From: Aquibium sp. ELW1220
GTDB lineage: Bacteria; Pseudomonadota; Alphaproteobacteria; Rhizobiales; Rhizobiaceae
Reading direction: 5' to 3'
DNA length: 64,000 nucleotides
Assembly: GCF_030398385.1 (NCBI RefSeq)
Contig: NZ_JAOAOQ010000012.1
Span: 62,001 to 126,000, forward strand
A program made the translations under genes and the position numbers. Shown one piece after another: positions 57,773 to 64,000 of the stretch (positions are counted from its first letter, which is position 1; the number at the start of each line of letters is the position of its first letter). A model generated the notes under the pieces. It ran no database searches. It was not told where the DNA came from and saw only the letters and a program-made list of their open reading frames with translations.

Positions 57773-58321
57773 ATGCAGACCCTCGCCATGGGCCTCGACC
57801 GCCTGTCGGCGAGGATCGACCGCATCGCGATGGTGCTCGCGGTGGCGGCGATCGGCATCATGCTGGGCGCCGCGCTGTGGCAGACGGTGGCGCGCTACAT
57901 GTTCAACTCGCCGCCGATCTGGACGGAAGAACTGGCGCGGCGCGCCATGGTGTGGGCGGGCATGTTGGGTGCGTCCTGCGCCTTTCGCGCCGGCGCCAAC
58001 CCGATGCTGTTTCCGGGGATGCTGAAGATCCGCGGCGGTACGGGCGTCGTCCTGTCGCTGCTGCGCGCGGCGGGCGTCGTCGTGTTCGTCGGGCCGGTGC
58101 TCTGGTTCTGCGTCTTCGCGCCGGGCATGAACCTCGCGCGCGGTTTTCTGGGGCGCAGCCTCGAGCGCCAGGCCGAGATGCTCGGCGTTCCGATGATCTG
58201 GTTCACCGCGGCGGTTCCCGTCGCGCTCGCCATCATCCTCATCCACATGCTTGCCGTGCTGGCGTCGGAGCTTGCCGCCCGCAACGAAACCGCCCCTGCC
58301 GACGAAACGAGTGAGACTTGA
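57773..58321 (+). CDS. TRAP transporter small permease (DctQ type)
   Basis: 182 aa, four membrane helices; W-Q-T-V-A-R-Y-M and W-T-E-E-L-A-R-R are typical DctQ segments. 5 bp after the receptor gene. Confidence 0.92.
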   Translation: MQTLAMGLDRLSARIDRIAMVLAVAAIGIMLGAALWQTVARYMFNSPPIWTEELARRAMVWAGMLGASCAFRAGANPMLFPGMLKIRGGTGVVLSLLRAAGVVVFVGPVLWFCVFAPGMNLARGFLGRSLERQAEMLGVPMIWFTAAVPVALAIILIHMLAVLASELAARNETAPADETSET

Positions 58322-58325
58322 TCGA

Positions 58326-59777
58326 ATGAAGCTGTTCATCGCGGGCCTGAGCACCGAAACCAACTCGTTCTCGCCCTTGCCGACCGGTATGCTGAGCTTC
58401 GCGGAGGCCGGCATCCGCCATGGCGACGCGACACGCTATCCGAAGGAATATTTCACCGCGCCGCTGCACATCTGGCGCGCGCTGGCCGAGGCGCGGGGCT
58501 GGGAGGTCGTGGAATCGCTTTCCGCCCACGCCCAGCCGGCCGGCCTGACGGTGCGCTCGGTCTACGAGGGCTTCCGCGACGAGATCGCGGCGGACCTTGC
58601 CCGCTGCGGCGGCGCCGACATCGTGCTCCTGGCGCTGCATGGGGCGATGATCGCCGACGGCTACGACGATTGCGAGGGCGACCTGATCGCCCATTGCCGC
58701 CAGGCATCGCCCGATGCGGTGATCGGCGGCCTGCTCGACCCGCACTGCCACCTGACGGAGACGATGCTGACCAAGGCCTCGCTGCTGGTCTGCTTCAAGG
58801 AGTATCCGCATGTCGACATCCCCGAACGGGCGGACGACCTGTTCCGGCTGGCGGCGGAAACCGCCGAAGCGAAAATCCGGCCGGTCATGCGCGATTTCGA
58901 CTGCCGCATGATCCTGGCGATGCCGACGCCGAAGGGACCGATGCGCGATTTCGTGGATGCCATGAGCGCGCGGGAGGGCAGTGGCGGCATCCTGTCGCTG
59001 TCGATCGCGCACGGCTTCCCGTGGGGCGACCACGAGCGGACCGGCGCGCGTGCGCTGGCGATCGTGGACGGCGACGCAAAGAGGGCGCAGTCCGTGGCCG
59101 AGGAACTCGGCCGCTCGCTCTATGCGATCCGCCACCAGCTGCTGCCCGACATGGCCGACATCGCGCGGGCGCTCGACGAGGCGCAGGCCGAGCCGCGCGG
59201 CCCGATCGTGCTCGCCGACGTCTCCGACAATCCCGGCGGCGGCGCGCCGTCCGACGCGACGTTCCTGCTTCGGGCGATGATCGAGCGCGGGATGACATCG
59301 GTGGCGACCGGCCTGTTCTGGGACCCGGTGGCGGTGCGCATCTGCCGCGAGGCGGGGGAGGGCGCGACCCTGTCCCTGAGGCTCGGCGGCAAGTGCGGAC
59401 CGATGTCGGGCGATCCGCTCGACCTCGTGGTGACGGTGCGCAAATGTGCGTCCGGACTTACCCAGCGCTTCGGCACGCTGCCGGCGCCGATGGGCGAGGC
59501 GGTGTGGGTGGAGGCTGACGGCATCGACATCGTGATCAACGACGTGCGCGGCCAGACCTTCCACCCCGAGGCCTTCGAGCAGCTCGGCATCGTGCTCTCG
59601 GAGCGGCGCTATGTCTGCGTCAAGTCGTCGAACCACTACCAGGCCGGCTTCAACCCGATCGCCGCGAAGGTGATCCCGGTCGCCACGCCCGGCTCGATCA
59701 CGCCCGACTACGCCAACATCCCCTACACGAAGCGCGCCCGAGACTACTGGCCAGCCGTACCGGATCCCCTGTCATGA
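58326..59777 (+). CDS. M81 family metallopeptidase (MlrC-like)
   Basis: 483 aa, the usual MlrC/DUF1485 length. Conserved segments S-T-E-T-N-S-F-S, H-G-A-M, D-P-H-C-H-L-T, P-H-V-D, and the C-terminal S-S-N-H-Y are present; His and Asp in these are likely zinc ligands. MlrC hydrolyses linearised microcystin fragments, but most family members sit in unrelated TRAP/ABC operons with unknown amide substrates. 4 bp after the small permease. Confidence 0.9.
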   Translation: MKLFIAGLSTETNSFSPLPTGMLSFAEAGIRHGDATRYPKEYFTAPLHIWRALAEARGWEVVESLSAHAQPAGLTVRSVYEGFRDEIAADLARCGGADIVLLALHGAMIADGYDDCEGDLIAHCRQASPDAVIGGLLDPHCHLTETMLTKASLLVCFKEYPHVDIPERADDLFRLAAETAEAKIRPVMRDFDCRMILAMPTPKGPMRDFVDAMSAREGSGGILSLSIAHGFPWGDHERTGARALAIVDGDAKRAQSVAEELGRSLYAIRHQLLPDMADIARALDEAQAEPRGPIVLADVSDNPGGGAPSDATFLLRAMIERGMTSVATGLFWDPVAVRICREAGEGATLSLRLGGKCGPMSGDPLDLVVTVRKCASGLTQRFGTLPAPMGEAVWVEADGIDIVINDVRGQTFHPEAFEQLGIVLSERRYVCVKSSNHYQAGFNPIAAKVIPVATPGSITPDYANIPYTKRARDYWPAVPDPLS

Positions 59778-60625
59778 CCAATCCTCTGATCCAATCCCGC
59801 GATGCGTTCGCGGCACGCCATCCCGAGCAGCGGGCGGTTCTCGGCGGCCGGGACTGGGGATATCGCGACGTCGGCAAGGGTCCGGTGCTGGTCCTGATCC
59901 CGGGAACGCTCGGCCGCGGCGACATCTTCTGGAACCAGATCGAAGCGCTCTCCGACCGGCTGCGTCTCGTGGCGGTGAGCTATCCCGACAGCGGCGGCGT
60001 CGTCGACTGGGCGCAGGACCTTCTCGCCTTGTTCGGCCGGCTCGGCATCGGCCGCGCGACGGTGCTCGGCAGCTCGCTCGGCGGCTATCTGGCGCAGCAG
60101 ATCGCGGGCGTCGCGCCCGAGCGCGTGGAGGCGCTCGTCGCCGCGAACACGCTGCATTCGGCGGAAGGGATCAAGGAGCGTCCGCCCTATTCGCTCGATC
60201 TCCTGGCCGCGCCGATCGGAGAGCTCCGCGCGGGGTTCGGGACGGGGATGGAAATCTGGCGCAAGGCGCATCCCGACCAGAGCGACCTCGTCGACCTGCT
60301 TTTGCAGGAGGCGGGCGGGCGGATCCTCGAACCGGAACTGCGCGCGCGGCTCAATGCCCTGAAGACGGCGCAGGAGCTGCCGCCGATGGGCCTGCCCGGC
60401 GACCGGATCTTCACCGTGGAAGCCGACGACGACCCGCTGATCCCGCCCCAGATGCGCGCGGCGGTGCGGGCGCGGCTGCGGCCGGCCGTCGCCTACCGCT
60501 ACCTGCAGGGCGGGCACTTCCCCTATATCGCCCGGCCGGCGCTCTACACCGCGATGCTGGAGCAGATCATGGGCCTCGACGTGACCGGTCACGACTGGGG
60601 CACGGCGGCGGAACGCAGCGCATGA
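59774..60625 (+). CDS. Alpha/beta hydrolase
   Basis: 283 aa. Nucleophile elbow G-S-S-L-G-G; acid in E-A-D-D-D-P; His in G-G-H-F-P-Y. The spacing resembles maspardin-like hydrolases. ATG overlaps the MlrC stop (ATGA). Role in the operon is likely ester, lactone or amide hydrolysis. Confidence 0.88.
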   Translation: MTNPLIQSRDAFAARHPEQRAVLGGRDWGYRDVGKGPVLVLIPGTLGRGDIFWNQIEALSDRLRLVAVSYPDSGGVVDWAQDLLALFGRLGIGRATVLGSSLGGYLAQQIAGVAPERVEALVAANTLHSAEGIKERPPYSLDLLAAPIGELRAGFGTGMEIWRKAHPDQSDLVDLLLQEAGGRILEPELRARLNALKTAQELPPMGLPGDRIFTVEADDDPLIPPQMRAAVRARLRPAVAYRYLQGGHFPYIARPALYTAMLEQIMGLDVTGHDWGTAAERSA

Positions 60626-61599
60626 TCGTGCTCAGCCACGCCGACATCGAGACGCTGTTTCCGATGGAGAAGGCGATCGGCGTCGTCCAGCGCGTCATGA
60701 TCGAGGTGTCGGCGCGCCGCGCCGAGCTGCCGCTGCGCAGCGTCGTACCGGTGGGCGGGGCCAACCGCATGGGCGTGATGCCGGGCGCACTCGCCGATCC
60801 GGCCTGCTTCGGGGTCAAGCTGGTCAGCCTGTTTCCCGGCAATCCGGCGAAGGGCCTGTCGTCGCATCGCGGCGCGGTCGTGCTTTTCGAGGCCGAGACC
60901 GGCGAGGCGATCGCGATGATGGATGCGAGCCTGCTCACCGCCGTGCGGACGGCCGCCGCCAGCGCGGTCGCGACGCGGGCACTGGCGCGCAAAGACGCGA
61001 CCGCGCTCGCCATCATCGGCTATGGCGAGCAGGCCTGGCACCATCTCGACGCCATGCTGGCCGTGCGGCGGATCGAGCGGGTGGCGGTCGCCGGGCGATC
61101 GGCCGAGAAGGCCGACGACTTCTCGCTGAAGGCTTCGAAGCGTCATCCAGGCGTCGTCTTCACGTCGGGGAGCGACGTGAAGGCGGCGGTGGAAGACGCA
61201 GACATCGTCTGTACCGTCACCGCCTCGGCGGCCCCGATCCTGATGGGCGACTGGCTGCCGGCCGGATGCCACGTGAACGTCGTGGGCTCCTCGATCCCCT
61301 CCATGCGGGAAGTGGACGACCGCCTCGTCGAGCGCGCGGCCATCTGGGTCGACTACCTGCCGTCGACGCTCGCCCAGGCGGGCGAGATCGTCGAGATGAT
61401 CGCGGCGGGCCGGTTTTCGGCCGACGACCTCCGCGGGGAGATCGGTTCGGTCCCTGCGGGCGATGCGGCCGGGCGTTCGTCGCGCGACGAGATCACGGTC
61501 TACCGCTCGCTCGGGATCGCAGCCCAGGACCTCGCTTCGGCGCATTTCATCCATGCCGAGGCAAAGGTGCGCGGCATCGGACAGCACGTGGCGCTCTAG
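60622..61599 (+). CDS. Ornithine cyclodeaminase/mu-crystallin family protein
   Basis: 325 aa. Rossmann motif I-I-G-Y-G-E-Q-A mid-protein, A-S-L-L-T-A-V-R-T-A-A-A-S before it, and G-S-S-I-P-S-M-R-E-V-D. The family includes ornithine cyclodeaminase, alanine dehydrogenase and ketimine reductases. With an amine oxidase and MlrC-like hydrolase it suggests reduction or deamination of an imino or amino acid. ATG overlaps the hydrolase stop. Last gene of the operon. Confidence 0.9.
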   Translation: MIVLSHADIETLFPMEKAIGVVQRVMIEVSARRAELPLRSVVPVGGANRMGVMPGALADPACFGVKLVSLFPGNPAKGLSSHRGAVVLFEAETGEAIAMMDASLLTAVRTAAASAVATRALARKDATALAIIGYGEQAWHHLDAMLAVRRIERVAVAGRSAEKADDFSLKASKRHPGVVFTSGSDVKAAVEDADIVCTVTASAAPILMGDWLPAGCHVNVVGSSIPSMREVDDRLVERAAIWVDYLPSTLAQAGEIVEMIAAGRFSADDLRGEIGSVPAGDAAGRSSRDEITVYRSLGIAAQDLASAHFIHAEAKVRGIGQHVAL

Positions 61600-61833
61600 G
61601 CCCGGCCGCGCGCGCTTCCGGGGCATGGCCGACGACTGTGCGGGTCGGTCGTGGTCGGGCCGTGCGGGTGCCCGCCACGGGGCCAATCACGCGGCGTCAC
61701 GCAAAGAGCGATTGCGGCGCGCGGCCGAGTCTGATTCCTTGGCGGGAGAGGGGCTGATTCGAACCAGCCGTCGGAAGCCAGCGGCGTCCGACGAGCGCCC
61801 CGACCCGCGGGCATTTGCCGGAAGAGAAAAGCC
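61600..61833 (+). promoter_or_regulatory. Intergenic region upstream of ftsZ
   Basis: 234 bp without a gene. It should hold the ftsZ promoter; no clear box is seen, apart from GGAAG before the ATG. Confidence 0.4.
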
Positions 61834-62871
61834 ATGGCCGATCACAACAACCCCATCGCCGAGATGCGGCCGAAGATATCCATCATCGGAGTCGGCGGCG
61901 GCGGCGGAAACGCCGTCAACAACATGATTGCCGAGAAGCTGCAGGGGGCGGAGTTCATCGTCGCCAATACCGACGCGCAGGCGCTGGCCATGTCCAAGGC
62001 GCCAAAGCTGATCCAGCTGGGCGCACAGGTGACGCAGGGGCTCGGCGCCGGCTCGCTACCCGAGGTGGGGCAGGCGGCTGCGGAAGAATCGATCGACGAG
62101 ATCATGGATCACCTCGCGGGCACGCACATGTGTTTCGTGACGGCGGGCATGGGCGGCGGCACCGGCACGGGTGCGGCGCCCGTCATCGCCGAAGCGGCGC
62201 GGCGCGCAGGCATCCTCACCGTCGCCGTCGTCACCAAGCCCTTCGCCTTCGAGGGGCGGCGGCGCATGCAGATGGCGGAGGCCGGCATCGAGCGGCTGCG
62301 GCAGGTGGCCGACACGGTGATCGTCATCCCCAACCAGAACCTGTTCCGCGTCGCCGACGCCAAGACGACCTTCGCCGACGCCTTCGTGATCGCCGACCGG
62401 GTGCTCTATTCTGGCGTCGGCTGCATCACCGACCTGATCGTCAAGGAAGGCCTGATCAATCTCGACTTCGCCGACGTGCGCTCGGTCATGCGCGACATGG
62501 GCCGGGCGATGATGGGCACCGGCGAGGCGTCGGGCGAGGGCCGGGCCAGGAACGCGGCCGAGGCGGCGATCGCCAATCCGCTCCTCGACGAGGCGACGAT
62601 CAAGGGCGCCAAGGGCGTGCTGGTCTCCATCTCGGGCGGCATGGACATGACGCTGTTCGAGGTCGACGAGGCCGCGTCGCGGGTGCGGGCGGAAGTGACG
62701 GACGACGCCGACATCATCGTCGGCGCCATCTTCGACAAGAGCCTGGAAGGCAATTTCAGGGTGTCGATCGTCGCGGCCGGCCTTCAGGGCCCGGAGGCGA
62801 CGGACGCTCTCCACAATCAGCAGCCGCTCGGCCACCATCTCCAGCAGTCCGGGGGGCGGGTGCTGCAGTAG
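61834..62871 (+). CDS. ftsZ: Short FtsZ homologue (FtsZ2-like)
   Basis: 345 aa GTPase of the tubulin/FtsZ family. The nucleotide-binding loop reads [10 protein letters not shown] (105-114). The T7 catalytic loop N-L-D-F-A-D-V (209-215) is intact, so it can probably hydrolyse GTP in polymers. It ends soon after the globular core: the long linker and conserved tail that bind FtsA/ZipA are missing. Rhizobia such as Sinorhizobium carry a similar short FtsZ2 besides the full-length divisome FtsZ. No mraZ/murein or ftsQA genes are nearby, so this is not the dcw-cluster copy. Confidence 0.92.
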   Translation: MADHNNPIAEMRPKISIIGVGGGGGNAVNNMIAEKLQGAEFIVANTDAQALAMSKAPKLIQLGAQVTQGLGAGSLPEVGQAAAEESIDEIMDHLAGTHMCFVTAGMGGGTGTGAAPVIAEAARRAGILTVAVVTKPFAFEGRRRMQMAEAGIERLRQVADTVIVIPNQNLFRVADAKTTFADAFVIADRVLYSGVGCITDLIVKEGLINLDFADVRSVMRDMGRAMMGTGEASGEGRARNAAEAAIANPLLDEATIKGAKGVLVSISGGMDMTLFEVDEAASRVRAEVTDDADIIVGAIFDKSLEGNFRVSIVAAGLQGPEATDALHNQQPLGHHLQQSGGRVLQ

Positions 62872-62904
62872 CGGTCGGGTCCGGCGACTCCCGGACCCAG
62901 CGCG

Positions 62905-62926
62905 TTTTTCCCTCGCCCGGGAAAAA
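62905..62926. terminator. Bidirectional intrinsic terminator
   Basis: TTTTTCCC-tcgccc-GGGAAAAA between convergent ftsZ and the hydrolase gene. The T/A runs at the base of the stem give a U tract in both directions. Confidence 0.75.
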
Positions 62927-62945
62927 AGACCGCGCGGGGGCGGCC

Positions 62946-64000
62946 TCAGGCAGCCTCCTGCGGTGCCACGCCGTCCCTGCGCCGGATGGCCTCGAAGACC
63001 TGCTGCCAGTGGCTGAGGAAGAGGAGCTGGCCTGCGCCGTCGACGAGTTCGACGCTCGTGCCCGGAACGACTTCCGCGAAGGCCAGCGACTGGGACGGAT
63101 GGACGATGACGTCGTCGCGCCCGTGCAGGATCTGGAACTTGTGTCCCGTCGCCCGGGCCTCCGGCGAGAAGTCGAACATCGCCAGACGGGTCTCCCGGCA
63201 GAAAGCGTCGACACCGTTGCGAAGCGCCTCGACCGATCCTTTGGCGATGAGATCGGCGATCTCGGGGTTGCGTCGCATCGCCAGAACATCGACTTCGCTG
63301 TCGCGGCAATTGTAGACGACGAAGTCGTTCGCAAACGCGGTCTCCATGACGCTGACCATCGCCCAGGTGACCACGGGCAGCAGCTGCGGCAGGCTCCTGG
63401 CCATGCGCAGCATGAAGCGCTGGCGCTGCGGGGTCGACTTCAGCCATTCGTCGCGCCAGATCGGGGCGCGAGAGACGGCCACCAGCCGCCTGACGCACTC
63501 GGGATGGAGCCGTGCGAAACGCAGGGCGAAGGGCGCCGATGTCGAGTGGCTGACGACGACGGCGCGCACGATGCCGAGCTGGCCGAGCAGGTCGCGCATG
63601 TCGCCCGCGGCGCTGTCGATCAGATCGTCGTCGCTCGCCACGGCGACCATGTCGGACCCGCCGAAGCCCGCGCGAAAGGGTGCGACGATGCGCAGGCCGT
63701 CCCTGTGGGCCTGGCGGATGGCCGCCTCCGGCAGCTCCGCGCCGTAGGGCAGGTTGTGCAGCATCAGGACCGGCTCGCCGTCGGCCGCGCCCTGCTCTAA
63801 GTATTGCAGGCGGCGGCCATCGCGCAGGACGATCTGGCGGCGAACCTTGACGGGGGCCGAGCCGGCCTGCGCGGCGACCGGCTCGACCCGCCTTGACGTC
63901 GGGCCGAGGACGCCCGCCGAGAAGCCGCAGAGCAGTCGCACCAGGGCGGGGATGTCGCGGACGGACGTCTTGTTCTTGATGAGCTTGATCTGGGTCCGGA
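62946..64000 (-). CDS. LuxR-type HTH/alpha-beta hydrolase fusion (5' end beyond window)
   Basis: The frame is open to the right edge. The first visible residues, R-T-Q-I-K-L-I-K-N-K-T-S-V-R-D-I-P-A-L, look like the recognition helix and end of a LuxR/GerE DNA-binding domain. About 45 residues later an alpha/beta-hydrolase domain starts (V-L-M-L-H-N-L-P-Y; elbow V-S-H-S-T-S; L-H-G-R-D-D as acid site). A GTG at 63941 would give a 331-aa hydrolase, but the conserved upstream frame argues for a longer fusion. The nucleophile elbow S-H-S-T-S lacks the usual second Gly. Sensor by ligand binding or hydrolysis is inference. Confidence 0.78.
   Translation of the reverse strand, partial: RTQIKLIKNKTSVRDIPALVRLLCGFSAGVLGPTSRRVEPVAAQAGSAPVKVRRQIVLRDGRRLQYLEQGAADGEPVLMLHNLPYGAELPEAAIRQAHRDGLRIVAPFRAGFGGSDMVAVASDDDLIDSAAGDMRDLLGQLGIVRAVVVSHSTSAPFALRFARLHPECVRRLVAVSRAPIWRDEWLKSTPQRQRFMLRMARSLPQLLPVVTWAMVSVMETAFANDFVVYNCRDSEVDVLAMRRNPEIADLIAKGSVEALRNGVDAFCRETRLAMFDFSPEARATGHKFQILHGRDDVIVHPSQSLAFAEVVPGTSVELVDGAGQLLFLSHWQQVFEAIRRRDGVAPQEAA

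Overview
The window looks like chromosomal or large-replicon DNA of a GC-rich alphaproteobacterium, most likely of the Hyphomicrobiales (Rhizobium/Mesorhizobium/Phyllobacteriaceae-like). The grounds are codon use, short overlapping operons, many TRAP and ABC uptake systems, intergenic palindromes of rhizobial type, and a short FtsZ without a C-terminal tail. No rRNA, tRNA or CRISPR array was seen. Species assignment is inference.

Layout. (1) 0.2-2.9 kb: a small sugar or polyol-type operon (Gfo/Idh/MocA oxidoreductase, TIM-barrel epimerase, DJ-1/PfpI protein). (2) 3.2-12.2 kb: an acyl-CoA catabolic cluster resembling acyclic terpene utilisation (Atu) or leucine/isovalerate (Liu) pathways. A minus-strand operon encodes enoyl-CoA hydratase, AtuA-like protein, biotin carboxylase, a separate biotin carrier and carboxyltransferase. 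A divergent plus-strand operon encodes acyl-CoA dehydrogenase, an SDR and a MaoC-like hydratase. (3) 12.3-32.6 kb: a mobile, accessory block. Two inverted copies of an IS91-type element, each with a tyrosine recombinase gene, bracket an aromatic-type catabolic cassette (FAH hydrolase, flavin hydroxylase, TRAP transporter, extradiol dioxygenase, GntR regulator, MFS carrier), a broken TetR gene, an IS3-family element, and an aldo/keto reductase/AraC pair. The second IS91-type copy is decayed and carries a nested recombinase element with perfect 33-bp inverted repeats. (4) 32.7-42.6 kb: an acyl-CoA ligase/TetR/enoyl-CoA hydratase operon diverging from a branched-chain-type ABC uptake operon that also holds a second acyl-CoA synthetase. 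(5) 42.7-47.7 kb: nitronate monooxygenase, cyclase-family hydrolase, and a TRAP system with fused QM permease. (6) 47.8-53.5 kb: a LysR-controlled ring-degradation operon (C-C hydrolase, extradiol dioxygenase, Rieske ferredoxin, flavin monooxygenase, FAH hydrolase). (7) 53.6-61.6 kb: an XRE-cupin regulator facing a seven-gene operon (FAD oxidase, TRAP transporter, MlrC-like peptidase, hydrolase, ornithine-cyclodeaminase-like enzyme). (8) 61.8-64 kb: short FtsZ and the 3' part of a LuxR-HTH/alpha-beta-hydrolase fusion cut by the window edge.

How the parts fit. A 15-bp dyad, ATGAA-N5-TTCAT, occurs exactly or with one mismatch four times in two divergent promoter regions: two copies near 9.4-9.6 kb and two near 35.9-36.1 kb. 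I infer that the TetR protein at 34.3 kb controls both regions, so that regions 2 and 4 form one uptake, activation and degradation regulon for a branched or isoprenoid-type acid. The 20-kb mobile block (region 3) would have landed in its middle. Regions 3 and 6 carry independent versions of the same ring-degradation logic: flavin hydroxylase, type I extradiol dioxygenase and FAH-fold hydrolase.
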